DNA of 64,000 nucleotides from Finegoldia magna ATCC 29328 (GCF_000010185.1 NC_010376.1:248001-312000), one strand, 5' to 3'; positions 24,530-33,416 are shown, numbered from the stretch's first letter. Notes: a model not told the origin generated them from the letters alone. A program made the numbers and translations.

Positions 24530-24558
24530 AAAAACACCTCGGCTCGAGGTGTTTTTAT
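24530..24558 (+). terminator. Terminator of the surface protein gene
   Basis: AAAACACCTCG and CGAGGTGTTTT pair perfectly around a three-base loop, followed by TATTT. Confidence 0.9.
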
Positions 24559-24665
24559 TTAGCTTCATTTTTAAGTTTATTTAATCTTTTATAATTTCCG
24601 AATTCACGTCCATATTCCATTAACGCGTCGATATTTTCCATTTTACCATAGAGAAAATCCGCCAT
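24555..24665 (-). CDS. Possible 36-residue ORF, unrecognised
   Basis: A short frame of protein-like composition (begins MADFLYGKMENIDALMEYGR, ends NKLKNEAK) with a stop just upstream of its ATG and no ribosome binding site. Its end overlaps the tail of the surface protein terminator. It could be the last piece of a lost gene or a fortuitous frame. The rest of the 402-base gap (24520-24921) is AT-rich, and nothing else was identified except a weak promoter near 24893-24918. Confidence 0.25.
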   Translation of the reverse strand: MADFLYGKMENIDALMEYGREFGNYKRLNKLKNEAK

Positions 24666-24933
24666 TTATTGAAATATTTTATAAGTGATGGGTATTATTC
24701 ATTTCAATTAATTAAAAACTTACGAAAATAGAATAAAAACCAATCAAAATCAAATAAAATGATTTTTCACACGAAAAATTATAACCTGAACTCAATTTAA
24801 CCATCAAAATTTAACAAAATAAAGTTTTTTATCAATCAATAATACAAAATTCATTTATTTAAATATCCAATAAGTAGTTATTATTTGAACAATACTAACT
24901 ATCAAATATGGTAAAATAAAGATGGGTGATAAT

Positions 24934-25800
24934 ATGAAGACGATAATAGTGTCAGGATTTTTAGGTTCGGGCAAGACAACATTTATCAATCACATTTTGG
25001 GATTTAATAAAAACACTCTTGTATTGGAAAATGAATTCGGAGATGTTAGCATAGATTCAATGCTAATCAAAAACGATGATATAATTGAAATAAATTCGGG
25101 ATGTATTTGCTGTGGGCTTAAAAGCGATTTTAAGGAAATTATTCACAAAATCGATAAAGACCAATTTGAGTACATAATAATTGAGCCGACAGGGATTGCA
25201 AAATTAACCGATATATTGGAAGTTTTGAAAGACGAAGAGAATTTACAAATTCAAAAATGCGTGACAATTGTCGATTCTGACAGCTACATTTGTTTTCACG
25301 AGGATTTCGGAGAATTTTTCAATGATCAAATCAAAAATGCTGATATAATATACATAACGAACATTGAAAATTTGGAAGAAGAAAAAATCGAAGAAGTAAA
25401 GAAATCAATCGAACAATTCAACAAAACTGCGATTATTCACACAGAAGATTTCAGAAACATGAATCCAGATGATATTGTAGCTGAATTTGAGAATAAAAAA
25501 GAACACAAATGTTGTTGTCACGGTCATGGACACAAATGTTGCGGCAAACATCACCACGATCACCATGATCATCCTCACGAGGATTCCAAATTCAAGACCA
25601 ATGTTCAAAAAAATTTAAAATTTGCTTCAAAAGAAGATTTAGAAAAGTTCTTAGATTCAAAAAGCATTGTTCGAGCCAAAGGAAATGTAGAAATCGCAGA
25701 CAAGAAAGTTTTCGTGAGCAAAACTTTGAGTGGGTTGGAAATATCGGATGCAATTTCTGATAGTGAGGATTTTGTGATAATTGAGGTGAATAATGAGTAA
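24934..25800 (+). CDS. COG0523 (CobW/YciC-type) GTPase metallochaperone
   Basis: A 288-residue P-loop GTPase of the SIMIBI class. Walker A GFLGSGKTT is at residues 8-16 and the metal-binding CICC in NSGCICCGLKSD is intact. A Cys/His-rich loop with alternating KCCCHGHGHKCC and HHHDHHDHPHE runs around residues 190-215, before a C-terminal CobW_C-like domain. The guanine-specificity motif, usually NKxD, reads TNIE here. Family members deliver Zn or Co to target proteins. The stop overlaps the UroD-like gene by eight bases, so cobalt or zinc delivery to the corrinoid system is likely. The start at 24934 is preferred because GGGTGAT precedes it; an ATG at 24922 is possible. Confidence 0.88.
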   Translation: MKTIIVSGFLGSGKTTFINHILGFNKNTLVLENEFGDVSIDSMLIKNDDIIEINSGCICCGLKSDFKEIIHKIDKDQFEYIIIEPTGIAKLTDILEVLKDEENLQIQKCVTIVDSDSYICFHEDFGEFFNDQIKNADIIYITNIENLEEEKIEEVKKSIEQFNKTAIIHTEDFRNMNPDDIVAEFENKKEHKCCCHGHGHKCCGKHHHDHHDHPHEDSKFKTNVQKNLKFASKEDLEKFLDSKSIVRAKGNVEIADKKVFVSKTLSGLEISDAISDSEDFVIIEVNNE

Positions 25801-26575
25801 AGTTGGAACTTATGATTGTATTATAATGGAAACAACGCCCATTACTAATCCGAAATTATTTGAAGATGCGGACTGTTTGGTAGAACATTTCAAGGACAAG
25901 GATTATGCGAGTATTCCAATGTCTTCGACACTAGAATCAGAAGCTATGGGTGCAGTTGCAGAACTTGGAAAAGTTAGCAAGTACAAATACGACAATGTTG
26001 ATGATATTGTGATAGATTTTGATTACAATCAAAAACATGTAAAAGCTTTGTTTGAAGCAATAGATAAAATGAAAGATGAGAAGAGAGTTATCGTAGAAGT
26101 TTCCGGCCCATTGATTATATTGGACAATTTGGCAAGTTCTGAGGTTGTTTTCAGATCTTTTAGAAAAAAACACGACAGAATTGTCGAGCTTTACGATGAA
26201 ATCAGAAAAGTTTTGGTGGAATACATCGAAAAGCTTGTCGATAGCGGAATAAAATTGATTAGTTTTTCCGATAGTTTGGCAGGCGCTGATATTATTGGCC
26301 CGAAACAAATGCAGATGTATGTGGATGAGTTTTTGATGAAATTTTTGGCAGATATTCAAAATATCGACAAATCATTCAATTTTCATTTATGTCCAAAATC
26401 CACGATGGCTTTGATTAGTTTGAACAAGGCAGAGTTCAGGCCAATTGAAAAAGACGAAGAACAGAGATACGTTGATTTCTTGTTTGAAGGAGAACACAAG
26501 ACTTTTGGAGACAGATGTATGAATTTGTCAAACAAGAAATTCAAGAAAATAAATGAAATCATAATTAGGAGTTAA
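25793..26575 (+). CDS. Short uroporphyrinogen decarboxylase-like (MtaA/CmuA-type) protein
   Basis: A 260-residue protein resembling the barrel of UroD-family corrinoid methyltransferases such as MtaA and CmuA, which are usually about 330-340 residues. Seen are VIVEVSGPLIILDNL, a GIKLISFSDSLAGADIIGP block (active-site region) and a late HLCPKS with a further Cys in GDRCMN, comparable to the His-X-Cys...Cys zinc ligands that activate a thiol. The N-terminal part appears shortened. It may move a methyl group between the adjacent corrinoid protein and a thiol or another acceptor. It lies between the metallochaperone and corrinoid protein genes, overlapping the former and one base from the latter. 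Confidence 0.7.
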   Translation: MSKVGTYDCIIMETTPITNPKLFEDADCLVEHFKDKDYASIPMSSTLESEAMGAVAELGKVSKYKYDNVDDIVIDFDYNQKHVKALFEAIDKMKDEKRVIVEVSGPLIILDNLASSEVVFRSFRKKHDRIVELYDEIRKVLVEYIEKLVDSGIKLISFSDSLAGADIIGPKQMQMYVDEFLMKFLADIQNIDKSFNFHLCPKSTMALISLNKAEFRPIEKDEEQRYVDFLFEGEHKTFGDRCMNLSNKKFKKINEIIIRS

Positions 26576-26576
26576 C

Positions 26577-27230
26577 ATGGATACACAACAAGAATATTTA
26601 GATAAAATGGCAGAAATGGTAGTAGAAATGGAAGACGAAGATATTGCAGATGTGTGTCAAGAATACATCGACAAGGGATTTGATCCTAAAAAAGGTATCT
26701 TCGATGGACTTATTAGAGGCATGACAGAAGCGAATAAACTTTACGACGAAGAAGAATATTTCATCACAGATGTATTGCTTTGCAGTGATGCTATGTATGC
26801 TGGCTTGAATGTTTTAGAAAAATACGTTGAAATAAGCGACGAAGATATTCTAGGAGTTGCAGTTATCGGTGTTGTCGAAGGTGATACTCATGATATCGGC
26901 AAAAATTTGGTTAAATTAATGATGGAGACTGCTGGATTCAAAATGATTGATTTGGGTCGTGATGTTAAATTGCAAAACTTCATAGATGCAGCAGTAGAAA
27001 ACAATGCTGATTTGATTTGTATGTCAACTTTGATGACAACTACTATGGAAAACATGGGAAAAGTTATCGAAATGTTGAAGGAACAAGGACTTAGAGATAG
27101 ATTCAAAGTAATGATTGGTGGAGGACCAATTTCACAAGGTTTTGCAGACAAAATCGGCGCAGATTCATACACAGAAAATGCCGTCGAAGCTGTAAAGGCT
27201 GCTAAGAAATTAATTGGAAAAGATAATTAG
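26577..27230 (+). CDS. Corrinoid (B12-binding) methyltransferase protein
   Basis: A 217-residue corrinoid protein of the MtaC/MttC/MtbC type. The N-terminal helical cap domain spans about residues 1-90; the Rossmann domain holds DTHDIG (Asp103, His105, Gly108; the His ligates cobalt), a MSTLMTT block and an IGGGPIS block, the three B12-binding motifs. It carries a methyl group on cobalt between two methyltransferases. AGGAG precedes its ATG. A separate substrate-specific methyltransferase (MttB, MtaB or similar) is not present in the window. Confidence 0.93.
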   Translation: MDTQQEYLDKMAEMVVEMEDEDIADVCQEYIDKGFDPKKGIFDGLIRGMTEANKLYDEEEYFITDVLLCSDAMYAGLNVLEKYVEISDEDILGVAVIGVVEGDTHDIGKNLVKLMMETAGFKMIDLGRDVKLQNFIDAAVENNADLICMSTLMTTTMENMGKVIEMLKEQGLRDRFKVMIGGGPISQGFADKIGADSYTENAVEAVKAAKKLIGKDN

Positions 27231-27308
27231 ATGTGATTAACGAAAAAGATTGATTAAAACAAGATTTACATCATATTTTCGTAAATCGAATTCCAGTGAT
27301 TTGTCCAG

Positions 27309-27330
27309 GCGGAGATAGCCGCTTGAAAAC
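27309..27330. other. Stem-loop upstream of the corrinoid activator gene
   Basis: CAGGCGG pairs with CCGCTTG (one G-U pair) around a six-base loop. It lies in the 137-base gap before the activator gene, which has no evident Shine-Dalgarno sequence. Function unknown. Confidence 0.45.
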
Positions 27331-27367
27331 TTGAAATCAATAATAATAGCATCAAAGAATTACGATT

Positions 27368-28945
27368 ATGAAGATAACAATAAATAATTTAAACAAAACA
27401 ATTGAATTAGAAGATGATAAAAACTACAATTTGATGAATGCTTTGCTTGAAAATGACATCTACATCGACAATTCGTGCAACGGTAAATTAACTTGTGGGA
27501 AGTGTAAGATTAAAATCGTAGAAGGAAATGTCAACGAAATCACCGATACCGAAAAAAGACTTTTGAAAAAAGAAGAAATCGAAAACGGCATCAGGCTTTC
27601 TTGTGCAGTTACAATGTGTGGAGATGTCATCGTTGAAACTTTGAGCGAAAATAGCTCCATTGATGTGCTCGATTCTGGTGAAATGCCAGAGTTTGAAAAA
27701 AATTTTCGAGATGGATACGGAATTTGTGTGGACATTGGTACTACAACTGTGTGCATGAATTTGGTGGATTTGAAGACAGGTGAAATCATCGCGAAAAACT
27801 CAGCACTCAATGCCCAAACAAAGTACGGCTTGGATGTGCTTACTAGAATTACGTTTGAATTTGAAAACGAAAATGCAGCGAAAATTCTGCAACATAGTAT
27901 TGTAAATTCAATGAATAAATTGATTGACAGGATGATTGTCGAATCAAAAATCGACAGGAAAGACATCAAAGAAGTTGATATCGCAGCGAACACTACGATG
28001 GTTCACATGCTTTTGGGAGTGGATGCAAGAAGTTTGGGGAAATTCCCGTACAAACCAGTGTTCACTGAGGCAAAGAGTTTGATGTGCAAAGATATTGGAC
28101 TGAATTTGGATGCAAAATTGTACACTTTGCCAAATGTTTCTGCATATATTGGAGCAGACATTGTGGCAGGAGCTTATGTTACTGATATGAGAAACAGAGA
28201 AAACACTTTGTTTATAGATATCGGTACAAACGGCGAAATAGTTTTGAAGACTAATGATAAATTGTATTGCTGTTCTTGTGCAGCAGGTCCTGCACTTGAA
28301 GGTATGAATATAAAATGTGGAATGAGAGCAGAACAAGGAGCCATTGAAGATGTTGTAATTGATGGATCAAATGTCATATTGCAAACTATAGGTGACAAAC
28401 CTGCAAAAGGAATTTGTGGTAGTGGTATTCTTGCTGTAATCAGTGAAATTGTAAGAAATAAAATCGTCAATAAGAGAGGAAGGATTATCGATCCAAACTC
28501 TGTCGATGATTTTAGAAAAGATTTGGTTAGAATTGTGGATGATAAAAGAGAGTTCATGCTGACTGATGAACTTGTTATCACGCAATCTGATATCAGACAA
28601 GTACAGCTTGCAAAAGGAGCGATACTTTCTGGTTTTATAAAACTTTTGGATGAAGAGGGATTGGATATTTCTGATTTGAATGAATGCATTGTTGCAGGCC
28701 AATTCGGAAGTCATTTGAAACCATCATCAATCGTAGGCGTGGGAATTCTACCTTACGAAATTGAATCCAAAATAAGTTATGTAGGTAATTCATCTTTGAT
28801 AGGGGCGTACATGTGTTTAATGAACGATAAAATAAAAGAAGAAATGTCCGCTCTTGCTGAAGATATGAATTATATAGAATTATCAATGACAAAGGATTAC
28901 GATAAAATATTCGCGAAAGCGATGGAATTTCCAAAGGAGAGATGA
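27368..28945 (+). CDS. Reductive activator of corrinoid proteins (RamA/RACE-like, DUF4445)
   Basis: A 525-residue protein with an N-terminal plant-type 2Fe-2S domain (Cys37, Cys43, Cys46, Cys79 in NGKLTCGKCKIKI and RLSCAV) and a large ASKHA-fold domain starting at GICVDIGTTTVCMNL, with later FIDIGTNGEIV and GPALEG. This is the architecture of the enzymes that reduce inactive Co(II) corrinoid to Co(I) using ATP. The target should be the corrinoid protein just upstream. No ribosome binding site is obvious before the ATG. The downstream lipoprotein start lies at its stop codon. Confidence 0.9.
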   Translation: MKITINNLNKTIELEDDKNYNLMNALLENDIYIDNSCNGKLTCGKCKIKIVEGNVNEITDTEKRLLKKEEIENGIRLSCAVTMCGDVIVETLSENSSIDVLDSGEMPEFEKNFRDGYGICVDIGTTTVCMNLVDLKTGEIIAKNSALNAQTKYGLDVLTRITFEFENENAAKILQHSIVNSMNKLIDRMIVESKIDRKDIKEVDIAANTTMVHMLLGVDARSLGKFPYKPVFTEAKSLMCKDIGLNLDAKLYTLPNVSAYIGADIVAGAYVTDMRNRENTLFIDIGTNGEIVLKTNDKLYCCSCAAGPALEGMNIKCGMRAEQGAIEDVVIDGSNVILQTIGDKPAKGICGSGILAVISEIVRNKIVNKRGRIIDPNSVDDFRKDLVRIVDDKREFMLTDELVITQSDIRQVQLAKGAILSGFIKLLDEEGLDISDLNECIVAGQFGSHLKPSSIVGVGILPYEIESKISYVGNSSLIGAYMCLMNDKIKEEMSALAEDMNYIELSMTKDYDKIFAKAMEFPKER

Positions 28946-28947
28946 GT

Positions 28948-29394
28948 ATGAAGAAAAAATTATTGGTATTGATGATGCTTGTATTTGCATTGACAGCTTG
29001 TAACGCTGACAAAGATAAGGCCCAAGAGCCACAAAAAATAGAACAAACACAAGAACAAGCAAAAACAGACGAAAACAAATCAGAAGAAAAAGCTTCTGAC
29101 AGTCAAGCTACTAAGGTTTCAATCGTTCTTATGGATGAAGTTAACAACAAAGAAATCTTAAAAGAAGATGCAGAAATCAAAAAAGACGAAAACCTACAAT
29201 CTTACCTTGAAAAAAATCATAAAGCTGTTTTTGAAAAAGGTATGATGACTGAATTGGAAGGCGTAAAACAAGATCCAGCTAAAAAACAATACTGGATGTA
29301 CTATGTTAACGGTAAAATGGCAGAAGTTGGAATCGGCGATTACAAAGTTAACGAAAACGACAAGATAGAATTCAAATTTCAAGAAATGAAATAA
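28948..29394 (+). CDS. DUF4430 lipoprotein, putative corrinoid-binding protein
   Basis: A 148-residue lipoprotein with lipobox LTAC, a Gln/Glu/Lys-rich linker and a DUF4430 domain (from about residue 55, with YWMYYVNGKMAEVGIGDYKV). DUF4430 resembles the C-terminal domain of transcobalamin and is often found beside ECF transporter S components. It probably captures cobalamin or a precursor at the cell surface. The start at 28948 is preferred over the ATG at 28942 because AAAGGAGAG is then at normal distance. Its stop overlaps the next start as TAATG. Confidence 0.78.
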   Translation: MKKKLLVLMMLVFALTACNADKDKAQEPQKIEQTQEQAKTDENKSEEKASDSQATKVSIVLMDEVNNKEILKEDAEIKKDENLQSYLEKNHKAVFEKGMMTELEGVKQDPAKKQYWMYYVNGKMAEVGIGDYKVNENDKIEFKFQEMK

Positions 29395-29903
29395 TGAAAA
29401 CTAGTGATTTGACTAGAATTGCAATATTATCAGCAGTATGCATCCTGACAAGACTTTATTTGAATATAATTCCGAATGTAAAAATCTTGTCGGATGTCAT
29501 ACTGATACTTGCAATTGAAAAAAACCTAAAAGAGTCACTATTTGTAAATGCAGTCACGATGGTAACCACAAGTTTTGTGCTTGGGTTTGGAATATGGGTT
29601 TTATTCCAAGTGGTAGATTTTTTCATTTTGGCTGTGTTTAACTATGCAATTTTTAATGTTTTTAAATTGAAAAAAACATTGATAACTAAAACAATCGCAG
29701 TGTCTGTGTCGGGGTTTTTATATGGACTTATAATTACGTTGATGGAATGCATGACGGTTATGGGAATGAATGTTTTCATTGCAAGATACATGACATCTAT
29801 ACCATTCGACATAAACCATATGATTGGAAACGCGGTTATATATATTTTTCTGATATACAAATTAGAAGATTATATCACTGGTAAGAAAAAAATCATGAAT
29901 TAA
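29394..29903 (+). CDS. ECF transporter S component, probably for corrinoid
   Basis: A 169-residue membrane protein with about five or six helices, starting with the typical LTRIAILSAVCILTRL of ECF substrate-binding (S) components. It is co-translated with the DUF4430 lipoprotein and follows corrinoid enzyme genes, which suggests cobalamin or cobinamide as the vitamin. The energising EcfA1A2T module is not in the window and would be shared. Substrate is inferred from neighbours. Confidence 0.75.
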   Translation: MKTSDLTRIAILSAVCILTRLYLNIIPNVKILSDVILILAIEKNLKESLFVNAVTMVTTSFVLGFGIWVLFQVVDFFILAVFNYAIFNVFKLKKTLITKTIAVSVSGFLYGLIITLMECMTVMGMNVFIARYMTSIPFDINHMIGNAVIYIFLIYKLEDYITGKKKIMN

Positions 29904-29975
29904 TTGGTGATACTACATTTTAATGTATGATGAAAAGTATTTTATAATAATAAAAATAACGGAGGGATAATTCTT

Positions 29976-30707
29976 ATGAAATTAAGAAGAAAATTATTAG
30001 CTGGATTTTTATGTCTAGCAATCGTAGGACTAGCAGGATGTTCACAAAAGGCAGATGACAAAAAGGAAGCTAACAACACTGCAACAACTGAACAATCTAA
30101 AACAGAAGAAAACAAAAAAGAAGAAAAGAAAGCAGATGACGAAGTAAACGGAGTTTCTTTGAAAAACCCAATCAAAGTTGACAAGGAAGCTAAGAAGGTA
30201 ACTGTATTATCTTCTGTAAATGGTAAATATTTTACAGAAAATACAAGACACGCATCTGTAAACACTGACGGAAGTAACGGTGCAAAATCCGTTCTTACTG
30301 CTTATGGTACACCGGAAGATTTCTACAATGCATTAATTGAAATCGGTGCAAAACCTGGCGAAAACATGAACCCTGATAACGCAACAAAAACTCACGTTGA
30401 AGGATCAAAAATCGGCGCTACTGTAACTTGGGAAGGCGCTGGAAAAGATTATGATATCAACGAAGTAATCAAAGATAGCAATGGAAAGAAAATCGAATTT
30501 AGATTCGGCGGAAACTTAGAAAGAGCAAAAACTAAAAAAACTGGTTGCTTAACTTGCTTAGATTCTTGCCCAGTAGGAATTATTTCTAATACAACTTACA
30601 CTTATGGTGCAGTAGAAAAGAGAAACGAAGTTAAATTCACTGGTAACGCAGATGTTCTTCCAGAAGATGGAACTTATGTAGCTGTAACTTATACCTTGGA
30701 AGATTAA
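29976..30707 (+). CDS. YdjY-like lipoprotein with a four-cysteine motif
   Basis: A 243-residue lipoprotein with lipobox GLAGC, a Lys/Glu linker and a YdjY-like domain (SLKNPIKVDKEAKKVTV, RHASVNTDGSNGAKSVLTAYG, GTPEDFYNALIEIGAKPGEN). Near residue 185 it has GCLTCLDSCPVG, a CxxCxxxCP arrangement reminiscent of an Fe-S or redox-active site and unusual for an extracytoplasmic protein. YdjY domains are often linked with FMN-binding or quinone-type electron transport genes; none is seen next to it. GGAGGG precedes the ATG. The TVP38-type gene follows after 12 bases. Confidence 0.75.
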   Translation: MKLRRKLLAGFLCLAIVGLAGCSQKADDKKEANNTATTEQSKTEENKKEEKKADDEVNGVSLKNPIKVDKEAKKVTVLSSVNGKYFTENTRHASVNTDGSNGAKSVLTAYGTPEDFYNALIEIGAKPGENMNPDNATKTHVEGSKIGATVTWEGAGKDYDINEVIKDSNGKKIEFRFGGNLERAKTKKTGCLTCLDSCPVGIISNTTYTYGAVEKRNEVKFTGNADVLPEDGTYVAVTYTLED

Positions 30708-30719
30708 TCGAGGTATCAA

Positions 30720-31904
30720 GTGAAAAAGTTAAGGGCGATATTTTATTATTTAACTACGGGCGTAGCCATCGGGTTTTTGACTTGTTTACTATTATTATTT
30801 AATGTAAACTATGAAATGATGGTTAGTCAGCAGCTAGTAATGTTTATCTTTACAGCTTTTGGATTGATACTAGGAATTGCATATACTAACATCAATAGAT
30901 ATGTATTTTTTGCATTGGAAGCAGCAATAGCTTTAATAGCTCTTATAGGTGGCAAAACTCAAAGTCTTATCTACATCGTAAAAGAATTTGTGATGTATCA
31001 TGGACCGGTTAAGAATATTTTTATTCCCACAATTGTAGTTGTTGTGGTTATTAATTTAATCAATATCTATATAGTTCTTACTCAAAAGAAATACCAAAAA
31101 TTCTACACGAGAGAAGAACGTAAAGCAATGAAGGAAGAAGAAGTCAAACTTAGCGATTTGAGAGAAGAAAAAACAGCTGAAGAAATAGCAGAAATTAAAC
31201 ACACGAGAAAAATCCAAAGAATAATCGCTTTAATAATTCTTGGAGTTTTATTGGGATTGTATTTCTTCGTTCCTTCAATTAAAGCTAAAACTAACGAAGC
31301 TTTCTCTACGATTTCAAAATTAGACACTGATGTAGTTGTTGCATACTTGAGATCTTACGGAAAGCAAGCAGCAGTTGTATCATTTGTTTTGATGATACTA
31401 CAATCAATCGCAGCACCTATTCCAGCATTCTTGATTACTTTATCAAATGCTGCAATATTTGGATGGGTTAAGGGAGCTATGCTTTCTTGGTCATCAGCGA
31501 TGGCAGGTGCAGCACTTTGTTTCTTCTTGGCGAGAGCTTTGGGAAGAGATGCTGTAGAAAAACTTACAAGCAAAGGTGCAATGGAAAGTGTTGACGTATT
31601 TTTTGAAAGATACGGAAAGTATGCAATATTAATTTGTAGACTTTTACCATTCGTTTCATTCGACTTTGTAAGTTATGGAGCAGGTCTTACTAACATGGGA
31701 TTCTGGCCATTCTTCATCGCGACTGGAATTGGTCAATTACCTGCAACAATTGTTTATTCATACGTTGGAGGAACATTGACAGGTGGAGCACAAAAACTTT
31801 TCTTGGGACTTTTGACATTATTCGCATTATCTATCATGATTGGTATTGCTAAGAAAGTTTACAACGATAAACAAAAGAAAAAAGGCGGAAAAGTTGTAGA
31901 ATAA
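30720..31904 (+). CDS. TVP38/TMEM64 (VTT domain) membrane protein, long form
   Basis: A 394-residue membrane protein with a GTG start. The N-terminal ~130 residues hold four or five helices and a charged coil (EERKAMKEEEVKLSDLREEKTAEE), and the C-terminal part is a VTT/DedA-like domain with APIPAFLITLSNAAIFGW, GAALCFFLARALGRD and FIATGIGQLPATI. Proteins of this group act as lipid scramblases or flippases. A shorter paralogue of the VTT part is encoded at 61253. It follows the YdjY-like lipoprotein by 12 bases. Confidence 0.85.
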   Translation: MKKLRAIFYYLTTGVAIGFLTCLLLLFNVNYEMMVSQQLVMFIFTAFGLILGIAYTNINRYVFFALEAAIALIALIGGKTQSLIYIVKEFVMYHGPVKNIFIPTIVVVVVINLINIYIVLTQKKYQKFYTREERKAMKEEEVKLSDLREEKTAEEIAEIKHTRKIQRIIALIILGVLLGLYFFVPSIKAKTNEAFSTISKLDTDVVVAYLRSYGKQAAVVSFVLMILQSIAAPIPAFLITLSNAAIFGWVKGAMLSWSSAMAGAALCFFLARALGRDAVEKLTSKGAMESVDVFFERYGKYAILICRLLPFVSFDFVSYGAGLTNMGFWPFFIATGIGQLPATIVYSYVGGTLTGGAQKLFLGLLTLFALSIMIGIAKKVYNDKQKKKGGKVVE

Positions 31905-31908
31905 ATTT

Positions 31909-31944
31909 ATCATAGGTCATTGATGTGGCCTATGATTTTTTTTG
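31909..31944 (+). terminator. Terminator after the long TVP38 gene
   Basis: ATCATAGG pairs with CCTATGAT, extended inward by CA/TG after one mismatch, followed by eight T. Confidence 0.88.
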
Positions 31945-32006
31945 AAAATTTTTGATGGTTCTTATTAAAAGTTTTACGCTTTATTTTGATAATGAAATGA
32001 ATAAAT

Positions 32007-32035
32007 TTGACAATAAAACTTTTTGGAATTAAAAT
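32007..32035 (+). promoter_or_regulatory. Promoter of the brnQ-like gene
   Basis: TTGACA and TAAAAT separated by 17 bases, about 50 bases before the start codon. Confidence 0.75.
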
Positions 32036-32087
32036 TTAATTATGAAATCATTTTCTATAGATATATAGAAATACATAGGAGGATATT

Positions 32088-33383
32088 TTGAATAAAAAAT
32101 TTAAGGACATCATTATCGTAGGATTTGCGCTATTTGCAATATTCTTCGGTGCAGGAAATCTGATTTTCCCGCCTTATTTGGGTGTGCTTGCAGGAACTGA
32201 ATACAAAAAAGCGATGCTCGGGTTTTTGCTTACAGATCCCGTACTTCCGATACTTGGTGTTATCATAACTGCAAAGCTCGGAGGAGCAGCAGAAGATCTC
32301 GGAAAAAGAGTTGGGAATAATTTTTCTAAGATTCTTGGAACCGTTACCATTTTAACGATTGGACCGCTTTTTGCTGTCCCTAGGACTGCAGCTACAACTC
32401 ACGAAGTTTTTGTATCTAAAGTTTTTCCGGGTACTCCTTTGTGGGTAACATCTCTAATATTTTTCATCTTAACTGCGATTTTTGTGTTTAATGAAACAGG
32501 AGTTATCGACAAAATCGGTAAATATTTGACTCCGGGATTGGTAATTATTTTATTAGTTATTATTGTAAAATGCATCGTAGATCCTATTGGGGTGATGAAT
32601 GTAGCAACTGAAAATCAAATATTCTTGAAAGGATTTGCGGAAGGATACCAAACTATGGATGCTCTTGGAGCAGCTCTCATGACAGGAATTGTGGTTTCTG
32701 ATTTGAAAAGAAAAGGATACTTAAATGAACAAGAAAGAGTGAAGCTTGTCAAGTGGGTTGGACTTGTGGCATTTTTGTTGTTGGCGATAATTTACGGCGG
32801 ATTAATATATGTTGGAGCTACAGCTTCCAAGATTTACACAGTTCAATATACGAGAGTAGATATTTTACTTGGAACAGTGCAACATATTTTGGGCTCAGCT
32901 GGTAAGTTTGCGATAGGAATTGCTGTGTCACTAGCATGCTTGACGACATCCGTTGGACTTAGCGCAGTTGCTGGAGATTTCTTATCCGGAATTACAAAAA
33001 ACAAATTGGGATACAAGCCAATTGTTTTGGCGACAGTTTTTGTTTCGGGATTAATTTCTCTTGCAGGAGTTGAAGGACTTATTAAAGCAGCAGTTCCGAT
33101 TTTATCGACTGTTTATCCGATAATAATGGTCCTAATATTTTTAGGAATTTTCGATAAATATATTAAATACGATATGACTTTCAAAGGTGCGGTACTTGCG
33201 ACTTTTGTAGTGAGTTTGGTAGAAGTTTTGAATAGCAAATTCAAGATTTTAGAAGGATTTACAGATGTAATCAAAACTTTGCCATTAAGTTCTGTAGGAT
33301 TTGAATGGTTACTTCCTGCGATTGTAACGGGAGCGATTTTCGGATTAATCGCTTATATTCAAGATAAAAGAAAAATTGCTTAG
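32088..33383 (+). CDS. brnQ: Branched-chain amino acid transport protein (BrnQ family)
   Basis: A 431-residue, 12-helix carrier of the LIVCS family. The N-terminal block FALFAIFFGAGNLIFPPYLG is the family signature (Na+ or H+ symport of Leu, Ile, Val). The start is TTG at 32088, chosen because AGGAGG lies five bases upstream and the next in-frame Met is far inside the conserved region. A terminator follows; it forms a single-gene unit. Confidence 0.92.
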   Translation: MNKKFKDIIIVGFALFAIFFGAGNLIFPPYLGVLAGTEYKKAMLGFLLTDPVLPILGVIITAKLGGAAEDLGKRVGNNFSKILGTVTILTIGPLFAVPRTAATTHEVFVSKVFPGTPLWVTSLIFFILTAIFVFNETGVIDKIGKYLTPGLVIILLVIIVKCIVDPIGVMNVATENQIFLKGFAEGYQTMDALGAALMTGIVVSDLKRKGYLNEQERVKLVKWVGLVAFLLLAIIYGGLIYVGATASKIYTVQYTRVDILLGTVQHILGSAGKFAIGIAVSLACLTTSVGLSAVAGDFLSGITKNKLGYKPIVLATVFVSGLISLAGVEGLIKAAVPILSTVYPIIMVLIFLGIFDKYIKYDMTFKGAVLATFVVSLVEVLNSKFKILEGFTDVIKTLPLSSVGFEWLLPAIVTGAIFGLIAYIQDKRKIA

Positions 33384-33386
33384 ATT

Positions 33387-33416
33387 AATCAGCACGAATT
33401 TTGTGCTGATTTTTTG
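33387..33416 (+). terminator. Terminator after brnQ
   Basis: AATCAGCAC pairs with GTGCTGATT around a seven-base loop, followed by five T. Confidence 0.88.

Noticed and set aside
27231-27367. The gap before the corrinoid activator as a cobalamin riboswitch
   Set aside because: The conserved B12-box sequence (GCCACTG type) was not found and the gap is too short.
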